Under the pieces are notes generated by a model that worked only from the letters and a program-made list of their open reading frames with translations, did not search any database and was not told the DNA's origin. Shown here in pieces: positions 52,690 to 61,813 of a DNA stretch of 64,000 nucleotides. The stretch comes from Roseibacillus sp. (lineage in GTDB: Bacteria; Verrucomicrobiota; Verrucomicrobiia; Verrucomicrobiales; Akkermansiaceae), in NCBI GenBank assembly GCA_002686085.1, contig NZAC01000034.1:1-64000 (forward strand), in the 5' to 3' direction. A program made the translations under genes and the position numbers. How positions within the stretch are numbered: the first letter of the stretch is position 1; each line of letters begins with the position of its first letter.

Positions 52690-52760
52690 AGCCGCTTAGT
52701 TACCAGTCGCCCTCCGTAAGGCAGTGTCCATCCCGTAAGTTTCCGATTTTCCCCCGGGCT

Positions 52761-52773
52761 GTTACGAGGTAAC
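52761..52773. promoter_or_regulatory. GTTAC-GAG-GTAAC dyad overlapping the MoxR ribosome-binding site
   Basis: A 5-bp inverted repeat around GAG lies nine bases before the MoxR start codon and includes the GAGGT Shine-Dalgarno. It may be chance; if real it could control translation or repressor binding. Confidence 0.35.
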
Positions 52774-52781
52774 TCATCTAT

Positions 52782-53702
52782 GTGCTCCAAGTTTCTCTAC
52801 AGACCCTCCGGGCAACGCTCAATGAGACAATTTTAGGCTCGGAGCGGGCTGCGGACCTGCTCCTCACCGCCCTTCTCGCGCGCGGCCATGCGCTTGTGAC
52901 AGGTCCCCCGGGGATTGGAAAAACATCCCTTGCCTCAAGCCTTGCGATGTCTCTCGGCGGAATGTTCAAGCGGCTTCAATTTACGCCGGACCTGCTTCCT
53001 TCGGATATCATTGGCTACAATCTTTACCGGCAGCAAAGTGGTGACTTTGATTTTATCCCGGGGCCCGTGTTCTCCAACCTTCTTCTCGCCGACGAAATCA
53101 ATCGGGCTTCACCCCGGACACAGTCGGCTCTCCTTGAATCCATGAACGAGCGGCAAGTGTCCGTGGACGGAGAAACTAAAAAACTTCCCGACCCCTTCCT
53201 CGTGGTGGCAACCCAGAATGACACCTCCTCCACCGGGACATTCCCTCTTCCGGAGCCACAGCTGGACCGATTCCTTCTTTCGATTCCCATGGCACTGCCT
53301 TCCGAGGAGTGCCAGCTCGCCATTCTGAAACTTCATGGAAGTGGGCCTCCCTCCCCCTCAGGACAGGCCCCCCACCCCGTGATCTCTATTGAAGATCTCA
53401 CTACCCTTCAGGAAGAGGTCACGGAAGTTCCGATCTCAGACAACCTTCAGCGCTACCTTCTCGCCCTCTGCCAGACAGCGAGGTCTCTTACCGGTCAAGA
53501 CCATGCAATCTCCGTCCGAGGCACTCTGGCGCTCCAGTCTGCCGCTCGCGCGTTTGCACTTCTCGAGGGCCAGAACGCCGTTCACCCCGATCACGTGCAG
53601 GCGGTCTATCCCCACGTTCTCCGTCATCGACTTTTGACCGATGACACCCTGGACCCAGATCCCCTTCTCGACGCCGCCCTGGATCAGACCCCTGTCCCCT
53701 GA
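52782..53702 (+). CDS. MoxR-family AAA+ ATPase
   Basis: The 306-residue ATPase has Walker A GPPGIGKT (41-48), Walker B LLLADEINRA, and the MoxR signature SPRTQSALLESMNERQVSVD. VVATQNDTSSTGTFPLPEPQLDRF follows as sensor region. MoxR proteins act as chaperones for metal or co-factor insertion or for secreted-protein maturation. Start is GTG 52782. It forms a unit with the DUF58 and transglutaminase genes. Confidence 0.92.
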   Translation: MLQVSLQTLRATLNETILGSERAADLLLTALLARGHALVTGPPGIGKTSLASSLAMSLGGMFKRLQFTPDLLPSDIIGYNLYRQQSGDFDFIPGPVFSNLLLADEINRASPRTQSALLESMNERQVSVDGETKKLPDPFLVVATQNDTSSTGTFPLPEPQLDRFLLSIPMALPSEECQLAILKLHGSGPPSPSGQAPHPVISIEDLTTLQEEVTEVPISDNLQRYLLALCQTARSLTGQDHAISVRGTLALQSAARAFALLEGQNAVHPDHVQAVYPHVLRHRLLTDDTLDPDPLLDAALDQTPVP

Positions 53703-53791
53703 AGAACCCGTCTGATCCTCGTTAAGCAACACCCCGCTTCAACGCACCAAGATCTAAAACATCCTCGAACCCTCTCTCGAGCTTTCTACCC

Positions 53792-54907
53792 ATGCTGACC
53801 CGCCGCGGTGCCATCCTCCTCGGGGCTTCCCTCGCTCTGATTACCCTCGGGGGGTTTCGATCGGACGGCATTCTCATCACCCTCGGATTGAGTGGAGGCC
53901 TCCTGCTCGCAGGAGCCTGGTTCCTCGTCCGGAAAAACCTTACCTCCCTTTCGCTCAGTCTCCGGGCGCCGACAAGAGTCTATGCTGATCACCCTTTTGA
54001 TCTGAGGGTTCTCCTCCATAACGAGCGTAGTGTTCTGGACGCTTTCCAGATCAGGATCGCTCTCAGGCTTGCCGGACAGGTCGAAATCCGAAGCTTTGCC
54101 CCCTGGACTGCAGCGGGGTCCGCTTCAGAGGTCCATCTCCGGGGAACGATTCCCGGGCGCAGCGCCCTTTCTGAACACGAGTATTCTCTGAAAACGACCA
54201 TGCCCCTTGGCCTCTTTTCCCTGAAAGCCTCCGGGATGATCTCTCACGAGATTCTTGTATTTCCCCGGCCGCTTATTCCGCGAGAGCTTTCAACTCAGGG
54301 ATCCCTCCATGATGCCTCCCTGCTACCTGGCATTACCTCTGGCCAAGCCCCCGGGGAGCCGCGAGGAATCCGCCCTTGGCAGGCGGGAGACCCCGCCAAA
54401 CACATTCACTGGCCTGCCTCCGCACGCTCATTCACCCGGTGCAGGGGCCTGCGGGTTCGCGAGAATGACCCTCCGGGCTTCTACCCCAGACATTGCGTCG
54501 TGCTTTTCCACTCCTTTGGCATGTCGGGTCAATTAATCCGGGCAGACCGCTTCGAATGGGCCCTGTCACTCGCGTGCGGGACACTGCGTCATCTTCGTCA
54601 ACATGGCATCCCGACAACCTTTCTCGCTGATTTTAATCAATGGGATCCTCTTCCCGTGAGCTCGCGGAGTAGTTTCGGCAACCTGCTTGTCTCACTGACT
54701 CGAGCACAACGCCGACATGACACCGAAGCTCATGACCTAATTCCAATCATGGAGCGGATCGCGGATGAGGACTCCCTCATTATCATCTCCGATATGCCTA
54801 CGGAATCCTGGGCCGATACTCTCCCGAGGAGGCCTGCCATCAGCGTGGACATTCGCCAGCATAACTATGGGGCAAGAACTCTTAAGGTTCGCAGCCCCGC
54901 CCCATGA
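53792..54907 (+). CDS. DUF58 domain protein
   Basis: The 371-residue protein has two N-terminal membrane segments (GAILLGASLALITLGG and ILITLGLSGGLLLAGAWFLV), then a beta-rich part and the DUF58 core GIRPWQAGDPAKHIHWPASAR. The later SLIIISDMPTESW recalls the end of a von Willebrand factor A fold. DUF58 proteins are nearly always found with MoxR and a TgpA-like transglutaminase, as here. Function is not established. Confidence 0.88.
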   Translation: MLTRRGAILLGASLALITLGGFRSDGILITLGLSGGLLLAGAWFLVRKNLTSLSLSLRAPTRVYADHPFDLRVLLHNERSVLDAFQIRIALRLAGQVEIRSFAPWTAAGSASEVHLRGTIPGRSALSEHEYSLKTTMPLGLFSLKASGMISHEILVFPRPLIPRELSTQGSLHDASLLPGITSGQAPGEPRGIRPWQAGDPAKHIHWPASARSFTRCRGLRVRENDPPGFYPRHCVVLFHSFGMSGQLIRADRFEWALSLACGTLRHLRQHGIPTTFLADFNQWDPLPVSSRSSFGNLLVSLTRAQRRHDTEAHDLIPIMERIADEDSLIIISDMPTESWADTLPRRPAISVDIRQHNYGARTLKVRSPAP

Positions 54908-54947
54908 GCAAAACTCTTGTCCTGCCCGGCTGACCGGGAACACTCGA

Positions 54948-56702
54948 ATGCGCAGCATCTTCCTCGCTCTCACAGTCGTCGCCGCCTACGCCCTGCTTCG
55001 CGGCTTGCCGGAAGAACTGCATCCTGTCCTCCGCAACTGTCTGGCCGTCCTTGTCCTCGTCCTCGGAATTGGCCTTTGGCAACGTCGGGCACGACCGGCA
55101 GGCAGTGTTGCTCGATCTCTCCGGCGACCTTCGTGGTCCGATTACCTCGCTGTCGGCCTTGGTATCTTGAGCATTGAGTGCCTCTTCTTGTGCTTCCTTA
55201 CTGTGGTCCCATCCCACGCCGAATCCCTCTCGCGGCGTCTTTCAGAGTCGCTCTCCGGTCAAGGGCGCGAGGCCACTCAAAGTAGCTCCGACGAGGACCT
55301 TTCCTCGCACGGGAGCAGTATTTCCGGAAACTGGCTCTGGGATACGAAAGGGCGCCGTCCCCTTCCCCTCACCAGCAACGCCCGCCCCTCAAACAAACCC
55401 GAGATTTTTTTCCGCCCGCGGGACCCTTCAACAACCGGATTCCTTCTCCGCAGCAGAGCATACCTTCGAGCCTTCGCACTGGAGCGGTTTGATGCCGCGA
55501 CATGGACTCCCGTTGGAATGCCTCCCGCTTTGCTCACCCCTGACGAAGGCGGCAGGGTCAATCTGAGCCAACCGGAAACTCGTCCCGGCCCCTTGCTCAG
55601 GGGGGAAATTATCCAAGCCTCCCACCCCCGTGGAGAAGACCTCTTCACCGCCCCACAGGGAGCGACCCAAGGCTGGGTGCCGCAGCTCCGGCACGTGGAC
55701 CCGGGCATTTTTCGCCTCAACCCTGCGAAGGATCCCGAGCAGGGATACACTTACGAGGTAGCGGCAAAAACCGTCACCCTGACCGGTCTTCTAGAATCCG
55801 GCGAGCTCCCAAACCTCAGGTTTCCTGATCTTCCTGAGGACTCTCCTCGCTTACAACTTCCATCCAGCGAAGAGCTCCGCGATGAAATCATCAATCTTTC
55901 CAGTAAGACGCTCGGCGATGCCGCTTCGCGGCTGGTCGGCCTCCGGAACCTGCTCTGGCAGAATTTCCAGTATTCCCTCAAGATCGAAAACCCCAAGGGA
56001 ATCGATCCCGTCCTGAATTTCTTAAGGGACGAGAAACGAGGCCATTGCGAGTTCTTTGCTACCGCTGGCGCTCTCCTCTGCAGAGCCCTGAATATCCCTT
56101 CTCGCATTGCCTATGGTTGGAGCGGGGGCAAGTGGTATGAGGGGCCTGGATACCTTATGTTCCGCGCCAGTGAGGCCCACGCTTGGACCGAGATTTATCT
56201 CGAGGGCGTAGGCTGGGTTGTCTTCGACACCACGCCTCCCGGAGCAAGAACCCCACTTGATCTTGCCGACGCTAACGATCCTTTGCCCCTGATGGAAAAC
56301 AACCTCCTCGATTTGGATTCTTCCGCCGCCGCCCAAGACCGCGCCAGAAGCCTCTGGACCTATCTCGCCCTAAGCGCGGGGCTTGGCCTCCTTCCTGTGT
56401 GCCTCGTCCTGCTCCGCTTTCGGCGAAGGTCACCAAAAGGGGCGCAAATAGTATCCGCGGGCCTCCTTCCGAACGCACCGAGTTATCTCACCAGGTTCCG
56501 ACAAGCCTGCCAGGAGCACGGTTACCCCATGCCTCCCAGCCGCACGCTCCGGCAGCACTTGCACTCTCTTGCAGAACGCGACCAGGAGCCCGCCTTTGCA
56601 AAGGAACTCCTCCAATATCATTACTCGGTCACCTATGGGAACGGTGCTCCCTGCAGGGAGCAAGAGTCCCATCTCATGAAAGCCATCAAACTCTGGTCCT
56701 GA
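54948..56702 (+). CDS. TgpA-like membrane transglutaminase
   Basis: The 584-residue protein has N-terminal membrane segments, a periplasmic transglutaminase-like domain, and a C-terminal helix (LWTYLALSAGLGLLPVCLVLL) with a cytoplasmic tail. The catalytic triad is Cys367 in GHCEFFATAGALLCRALNIP, His411 in EAHAWTEIYLEGVGWVVFD, and Asp427 in the same block. The start is ATG 54948; the open frame runs further back but overlaps the DUF58 gene. It completes the MoxR-DUF58-transglutaminase unit. Confidence 0.9.
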   Translation: MRSIFLALTVVAAYALLRGLPEELHPVLRNCLAVLVLVLGIGLWQRRARPAGSVARSLRRPSWSDYLAVGLGILSIECLFLCFLTVVPSHAESLSRRLSESLSGQGREATQSSSDEDLSSHGSSISGNWLWDTKGRRPLPLTSNARPSNKPEIFFRPRDPSTTGFLLRSRAYLRAFALERFDAATWTPVGMPPALLTPDEGGRVNLSQPETRPGPLLRGEIIQASHPRGEDLFTAPQGATQGWVPQLRHVDPGIFRLNPAKDPEQGYTYEVAAKTVTLTGLLESGELPNLRFPDLPEDSPRLQLPSSEELRDEIINLSSKTLGDAASRLVGLRNLLWQNFQYSLKIENPKGIDPVLNFLRDEKRGHCEFFATAGALLCRALNIPSRIAYGWSGGKWYEGPGYLMFRASEAHAWTEIYLEGVGWVVFDTTPPGARTPLDLADANDPLPLMENNLLDLDSSAAAQDRARSLWTYLALSAGLGLLPVCLVLLRFRRRSPKGAQIVSAGLLPNAPSYLTRFRQACQEHGYPMPPSRTLRQHLHSLAERDQEPAFAKELLQYHYSVTYGNGAPCREQESHLMKAIKLWS

Positions 56703-56778
56703 GCTCTGGCTCAAGCGCTTGGCAACAGGCTGGCCTGCTCCGAAACACGAGCCGCCCGAATAGCCCCGGCACGATTCC

Positions 56779-57432
56779 TTACTCTACCCCCAAGTTTTCC
56801 TTCGGTTTCGTAATATGGGGGGGCCGCAGATAAAAAGGCTGGGGGGGAATACTAGCCAGTTCCTCCTGCTCTTCATCCGTCCGGCCCAGCCATGACTCAA
56901 GAAGGAACGCCGCTGAGGGGAGCTCCGGACGAATCTGATATTCGCTTAGCCCGAGGCGGCTCACCTCATCCAATGTCACCAAGATCTGCCCGTGCTCCGC
57001 TGCCACCCGGGCCCTCTCCTCGAACTGGAGGTGTTCAGAAAGAACCGGAGCAGCAGAGACCCTCCCCCTATTGAGATCGATAGTAGAAAATGTGCCCCTT
57101 CTGGCATCGCTCAGGGCAACACACCTCTCTCCGGTTCGGACAGTCGGCAGTCCCTCTAGGGAGCAAATTCCAACCGTAGGGCACCGATGGACAATCCCTA
57201 CACCCTGTCCTGCCGCAATTCCCACTCTTGCGCCATTGTAACTGCCTGGCCCAGTACCAACAACAACCAGCGCGATACTCCCCTTCCCAACGAGATCCAA
57301 AATCTCCCCAAGGGGCTCCATTAGAAGCTCTGAGGGCCGTCTCGAGGCCTCAAATTCCAAGGACCGGATGACCTCGCGCCCCCGAGCAAGAGCCACCGAT
57401 CCCCGGCTACTACTTGTCTCTATCGCAATCAT
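56779..57432 (-). CDS. tsaB: tRNA threonylcarbamoyladenosine synthesis protein TsaB
   Basis: TsaB is the partner of TsaD in t6A37 modification. The 217-residue form begins MIAIETSSSRGSVALARG; VGTGPGSYNGARVGIAAGQG is the family signature. The frame is open for 51 further codons to 57585, next to divergent gltA. The extra segment contains MDEDFESFLDWRLSGEVYHQ and is not part of known TsaB, so ATG 57432 is preferred. The C-terminus ends PQPFYLRPPHITKP, as in many TsaB proteins. Confidence 0.9.
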   Translation of the reverse strand: MIAIETSSSRGSVALARGREVIRSLEFEASRRPSELLMEPLGEILDLVGKGSIALVVVGTGPGSYNGARVGIAAGQGVGIVHRCPTVGICSLEGLPTVRTGERCVALSDARRGTFSTIDLNRGRVSAAPVLSEHLQFEERARVAAEHGQILVTLDEVSRLGLSEYQIRPELPSAAFLLESWLGRTDEEQEELASIPPQPFYLRPPHITKPKENLGVE

Positions 57433-57606
57433 GTAAGCCGCTCCCACACCCTGATGGTAGACTTCCCCGGAAAGTCTCCAATCAAGAAACGATTCGAAAT
57501 CTTCATCCATTACATCTTGCGCGTTACGGTCTGGACCGCTTTTTTCTCGGAGCGCATCGTCCCGTTCCGGGAGGCTGCCATACATTTTCTACCCCCAATT
57601 TGATCT

Positions 57607-58737
57607 GTGTCCGATTACGCCAAAGGCCTCGAAGGAGTTACCGCCAACGAATCTGTTCTCTCAAACGTCGAGGGCCTTGAGGGCCGCCTCTCCTACCTCG
57701 GCTATCATATCGATGACCTCGTAGAGCATTGCTGCTACGAGGAGGTGGTCTACCTTCTTTACCATAGGAAACTACCAACGCTCTCGGAACTGGAGGCATT
57801 CAAGCAGGATCTAGCCAGCAGGCGGGCGATTCCTCAGGGGGTCATTGACTACCTCAAGGCCGCTCCAAAAGGCGCCGGACCCATGGACGTTTTGCGAACC
57901 GCGGTCTCAATGCTTGGGCTTTATGACGATCGGGCAAATATCGGCGAGCCCGACCATGCGGCAAACCGGGAAGTCGCGATGTCCTTGTGCGCTCAGGTAG
58001 GAACCATTGTAGCCTATTTCCACCGCGCCAGGCAGGGGCTTGAGCTCCCTCCTATTCGCGAAGACCTCTCGGAAGCAGGTCATTTCATCTACCTCTACAC
58101 AGGAGAGGAACCCGGAGAGCAGGCCACCAAAACTCTCGACGTTGCATATATACTCCATGCTGATCACGGGATGAACGCTTCTACCTTCTCGGCTCGCGTT
58201 ACTGTTGCGACCCTTTCGGACTTTTATTCTGCTATCACATCCGCGATTGGCACTTTGAAGGGCCCTCTGCATGGAGGTGCGAATGAAGGCGTCATTAAAA
58301 TGCTCGAGGAAATTGGGTCTGTGGACAAGGTAGATGCCTACATTGAGGATGCCCTTGCAAACAAACGTAAGATCATGGGTATCGGGCACAGGATCTACAA
58401 AGTTCTCGATCCACGCGCTCCTCATTTGAAGCGTATGGCCCGCAAGTTGACCGAGGAGCTCGGAGAACCAAAGTGGGTGCAAATGTCAGAGCGCATCGCC
58501 CAGCTCATGGAGGAGCGGAAGGGATTGAATGCCAATGTCGATTTCTACTCTGCTACCGTCTACTATTCGCTGGGGCTTCCCACGGATCTTTTTACCCCCA
58601 TCTTCGCCATTGCCCGAACCAGCGGATGGACCGCACAAGTCATGGAGCAGCTGGAGGACAATCGCCTTTACCGTCCGCTTACCGAGTATGTCGGGCCTCA
58701 GGAGCTTTCCCCTGTTCCCCCAATCTCCGAGCGCTAG
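57607..58737 (+). CDS. gltA: Citrate synthase
   Basis: The 376-residue enzyme condenses oxaloacetate with acetyl-CoA. It has LKGPLHGGANEGVI (active-site His near 222), MGIGHRIYKVLDPRAPHLK (second His), and NANVDFYSATVYYSLGLP with the catalytic Asp. Size fits the short dimeric type. GTG 57607 is the start. It is divergent from tsaB and overlaps the TauE/SafE gene end by four bases in convergent orientation. Confidence 0.95.
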   Translation: MSDYAKGLEGVTANESVLSNVEGLEGRLSYLGYHIDDLVEHCCYEEVVYLLYHRKLPTLSELEAFKQDLASRRAIPQGVIDYLKAAPKGAGPMDVLRTAVSMLGLYDDRANIGEPDHAANREVAMSLCAQVGTIVAYFHRARQGLELPPIREDLSEAGHFIYLYTGEEPGEQATKTLDVAYILHADHGMNASTFSARVTVATLSDFYSAITSAIGTLKGPLHGGANEGVIKMLEEIGSVDKVDAYIEDALANKRKIMGIGHRIYKVLDPRAPHLKRMARKLTEELGEPKWVQMSERIAQLMEERKGLNANVDFYSATVYYSLGLPTDLFTPIFAIARTSGWTAQVMEQLEDNRLYRPLTEYVGPQELSPVPPISER

Positions 58738-59105
58738 GCCGTCTTAAGCATCAGCATTCGCGCTCCTACGAGAATTAGGAGGATCCCGAAGATCCGGGTG
58801 AGCTGCTGATTGCTCATATTTCTCATAAGCTCCGTTCCATACCACGCCGCTACTGCCGCACCCACGGCCGTGCAGGCGACGAGCCTCCAGTCAATCAGGT
58901 CACTTTTCCTGAGGACGTGATTGGCTGTCCCAGCCAATGCTGTCACCACCACGACTGCCAGCGATGTTGCAACTGCGTGCTTCTGGCCCATTCCGAGAGC
59001 GAGGACAAAAGCGGGAACCATGAGAATTCCTCCGCCCACTCCGCAAAGAGCTCCAGCCAATCCTGCGGCCAATCCTACGATAAGACCTGTTATGACGATT
59101 TTCAC
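58734..59105 (-). CDS. Half-size TauE/SafE-family membrane protein
   Basis: The 123-residue protein has about four membrane segments: GLIVGLAAGLAGALCGVGGG, ILMVPAFVLAL, VACTAVGAAVAAWYG and LTRIFGILLILVGARMLML. GALCGVGGGILMVPA is the TauE/SafE signature. Full-length relatives are about 250 residues with two such halves, so this would have to dimerise. A sulfite- or sulfonate-export role is known only for some family members. Confidence 0.85.
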   Translation of the reverse strand: MKIVITGLIVGLAAGLAGALCGVGGGILMVPAFVLALGMGQKHAVATSLAVVVVTALAGTANHVLRKSDLIDWRLVACTAVGAAVAAWYGTELMRNMSNQQLTRIFGILLILVGARMLMLKTA

Positions 59106-59167
59106 CCTCTCAGGGCATCACGACTGGACCGTTTATCAAGAACGCGTTTTCAAGAGGCGGTTCTTCA

Positions 59168-60301
59168 TCACGCGCTCTTCCTTGAATGTCTCTTCCCAAT
59201 CCCCATGGTAAGCTCAGCAACTAACCGATGAAGAACCATTCGGGGATCCAGCTGAGTTGTGACAAGAGACTTATCCGCATTGAGGGCTGATTCCAATGCT
59301 TGGCTCATCTCGCTGATAGTCACTTGTCCGGCTTTTCGGGCGGCAAAGAACAGCCCCCATGCGTTGACGCTTCCGCTCTTGGTCCGGGGTAGCCAGGCGA
59401 TATCGCCCTCCGGCAGCTGGTTCAGGGCCGAAGTGAAGGAGCGCCCGTTATGGGTAGGCAGCCTAGGATGAGAATCGAGGAGAACCCGCGCCATGAACAG
59501 ATTGCGGATGGTGGGTATGATTGCCGCGCGCATCAGCCCGATGGCGCTTTCGCCTTTCTCTAACTGGGCGTCAACCAGAGAGATCGCCCGCGCGGTATCC
59601 CGGCTCTCGAGAGCCCTCCCGATTTCCCAGACCACTCCTTTACGGCTGAGGGGAACAATCAGGCGGACATCCTCTAATTCGATAAGCCTCCGATCCCCGA
59701 GATAAAGACTAAGTTTCTCCAATTCATTGCCGATCTGGCGGGTCTCTTCACCAGCCATCTGGACAAACAAGTCCAATGCTTCATGCTCGAAGGCGAGTTC
59801 CAGCTCCTTGGCCCGGGTGGTCACCAGCAACGCTACTTCATCCTCCCAGCCGTCCTTGGAGACATCGATCTTGTCAAATGTCGCAACCTCGCCGTTTTTT
59901 TGCAGCCATTTGTAAAATCCGCGGCGCTTATCGATTGCAGCCGCACTGATAAGAAACGTCACCTCGTTACCAATGCCCGCCTTCAAGACCTCAAGCAGGT
60001 CCTCCACTCCCTCCTTGGCCCTTTCCGACCCACCAGTTCGGTCATCAGCCAGAAAATTTGCACCCTTGAGCCATACGATCTTATCGGATCCAAAGAACCC
60101 GACAGTTTGCAACGCTTCAATCGTCCTCGCACAGGCACGGTAGGCTTCCTCCGCATTCGCTGCGGTCCCCTCGATCACATCGTTCGTGAACTCTTCTGCC
60201 TCTCCGGTGGGCTTAAGCTCATTGAAAAGCGCAAGTGCCTCCTCTGACACCCTGCCCTCATCGGTGCCAATGACAGCATGAACCGGCCCTGACATGGGCA
60301 C
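59168..60301 (-). CDS. holA: DNA polymerase III delta subunit
   Basis: The 377-residue clamp-loader subunit opens the sliding clamp. The N-terminal VHAVIGTDEGRVSEEALALF and the middle FGSDKIVWLKGANFL and VTFLISAAAIDKRRGFYKWL match delta subunits. GEETRQIGNELEKLSLYLGD and GVVWEIGRALESRD follow. ATG 60301 or the next ATG two codons on are both possible starts. The gene stands alone. Confidence 0.88.
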   Translation of the reverse strand: MPMSGPVHAVIGTDEGRVSEEALALFNELKPTGEAEEFTNDVIEGTAANAEEAYRACARTIEALQTVGFFGSDKIVWLKGANFLADDRTGGSERAKEGVEDLLEVLKAGIGNEVTFLISAAAIDKRRGFYKWLQKNGEVATFDKIDVSKDGWEDEVALLVTTRAKELELAFEHEALDLFVQMAGEETRQIGNELEKLSLYLGDRRLIELEDVRLIVPLSRKGVVWEIGRALESRDTARAISLVDAQLEKGESAIGLMRAAIIPTIRNLFMARVLLDSHPRLPTHNGRSFTSALNQLPEGDIAWLPRTKSGSVNAWGLFFAARKAGQVTISEMSQALESALNADKSLVTTQLDPRMVLHRLVAELTMGIGKRHSRKSA

Positions 60302-60487
60302 AGCCTAGGCTGCCCGACGGCACCCCAGCAAGCACGCACGAGAATCAAGACGATCCGCCATAAAAATTTGGACAGCTTGAATGCGTATCAATGGGAACCA
60401 TATCTACTCTCCCTAATTGGAACATAATCTGCTCATATTCTGATTCACACCCTAACAAATTTGGGTTAAACCCCCGTAGTAATCCTT

Positions 60488-61186
60488 ATGAAGCCGCTAT
60501 CCCTACTAGCTCTCTGCGCCACCCTTGCCGTCCCCTCACATGGGGCGCTAATCATCACGGGAGTATTCGATGGGCCGCTACCAGGTGGAGATCCCAAAGG
60601 AGTTGAGCTGTTTGCCACATCGGCTGTACCCGACCTCTCAAACTTCGCCCTTGGTGTCGCGAACAATGGAGGAGGAACTGATGGCGTTGAGACCATTCTT
60701 CCAAGTCAACCCCTTGCGGCCGGAAGTTTTTTCTTCGTAGCTACTGAGGATACGGATTTTGCTTCATGGTTTGGCATTGCGCCAGATCATGTTGGAGGAA
60801 ATGGGATCAATCACAATGGCGACGACGCGATCGAGCTCTTCTTTGACGCGACCGGATCGTTCGCAGGGGATGAGGCCGTCATCGATGTCTTCGGCGACAT
60901 CAATACCGACGGAACCGGCACGGCATGGGACACTGTAGACGGATGGTCTTACAGGAATAATGGAGTTCTCGCCAATGGCGGAACGTTCGATGCCAGCAAT
61001 TGGACATTCTCTGGTCCCAACGCTTGGGATGGCGATGACAATTTTGACGGGGGGAGTGATAACGGGACCAACCTCACCGCTACGCCACCGTTTCCTACTG
61101 GAACCTTTCAGATCCCGGAGCCGACCTCAACCCTGCTCGGAGCCATTAGTCTCGGTCTTTTGTGTTTCCTCCGGAGGAGGCCCTGA
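60488..61186 (+). CDS. PEP-CTERM protein with lamin-tail-like domain
   Basis: The 232-residue protein has a signal peptide (MKPLSLLALCATLAVPSHG). The body starts LIITGVFDGPLPGGDPKGVELFA, similar to lamin-tail-like domains of secreted nucleases and matrix proteins. An Asp/Gly/Asn-rich part follows. It ends in the PEP-CTERM signal IPEPTST, a hydrophobic helix (LLGAISLGLLCFL) and RRRP. Export through exosortase is inferred; no exosortase gene lies in the window. Confidence 0.85.
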   Translation: MKPLSLLALCATLAVPSHGALIITGVFDGPLPGGDPKGVELFATSAVPDLSNFALGVANNGGGTDGVETILPSQPLAAGSFFFVATEDTDFASWFGIAPDHVGGNGINHNGDDAIELFFDATGSFAGDEAVIDVFGDINTDGTGTAWDTVDGWSYRNNGVLANGGTFDASNWTFSGPNAWDGDDNFDGGSDNGTNLTATPPFPTGTFQIPEPTSTLLGAISLGLLCFLRRRP

Positions 61187-61195
61187 TCGGCCACT

Positions 61196-61735
61196 TCACG
61201 GTGATTCCAACAAAGGGGCATCAGGCCCCGATTCTCGGTGTCTCCTGGCCACTGTTTTCGCTCTGGCCTCCCGGAAGAAGCGCTGAAGAAGCTCTACACA
61301 TTCATCTTCGAGTACCCCTCCGGTCGCTTCACAACGGTGATTCAGAGGAGGGTTGGACTCCAGAAGGTTGATCCAGCCCCCTGCAGCTCCCGCCTTCAGG
61401 TCAGGGCACCCGAACACCACCCGCTCCGGGCGACAGTGAACGATAGCTCCCGCACACATCGGACACGGCTCCTTGGTCACGTAGAGAATACACTTCTCCA
61501 AGCGCCAGTCTTCCAATCTGTTCTGAGCTGCCGTTAGCGCCAGCATTTCCGCGTGAGCTGTGGCGTCACGAAGGGTCTCAACCTGATTCCATCCCCGAGC
61601 GATTATCTCTCCCTCTCGCACCACCACGGCCCCAATGGGCACTTCTTCAGCCGCATAGGCCTTGTGGGCCTCTCGCAAGGCCTGCCCCATGAAATAGGCA
61701 TCACTGGCGAGGTCGATAATCAGGTCTTCACTCAC
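61196..61735 (-). CDS. tadA: tRNA adenosine(34) deaminase
   Basis: TadA converts the wobble adenosine of tRNA-Arg(ACG) to inosine. The 179-residue protein has the deaminase motif TAHAEMLAL (His61, Glu63) and KEPCPMCAGAIVHC (Cys91, Cys94), plus VPIGAVVVREGEIIARGWNQ. It converges with the PEP-CTERM gene nine bases away. The gene is monocistronic. Confidence 0.95.
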   Translation of the reverse strand: MSEDLIIDLASDAYFMGQALREAHKAYAAEEVPIGAVVVREGEIIARGWNQVETLRDATAHAEMLALTAAQNRLEDWRLEKCILYVTKEPCPMCAGAIVHCRPERVVFGCPDLKAGAAGGWINLLESNPPLNHRCEATGGVLEDECVELLQRFFREARAKTVARRHRESGPDAPLLESP

Positions 61736-61813
61736 TCACGAGAGGCAAGCACAATGACGGGAGTAGCCAAATCACGAAATGCTCCACTCCACAAATCTTA
61801 GGGCTCGCCAACT

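Noticed and set aside
57433-57585. TsaB N-terminal extension as part of the protein
   Set aside because: The 51 residues precede the universal TsaB start and lie in the divergent promoter region of gltA; it cannot be fully excluded.
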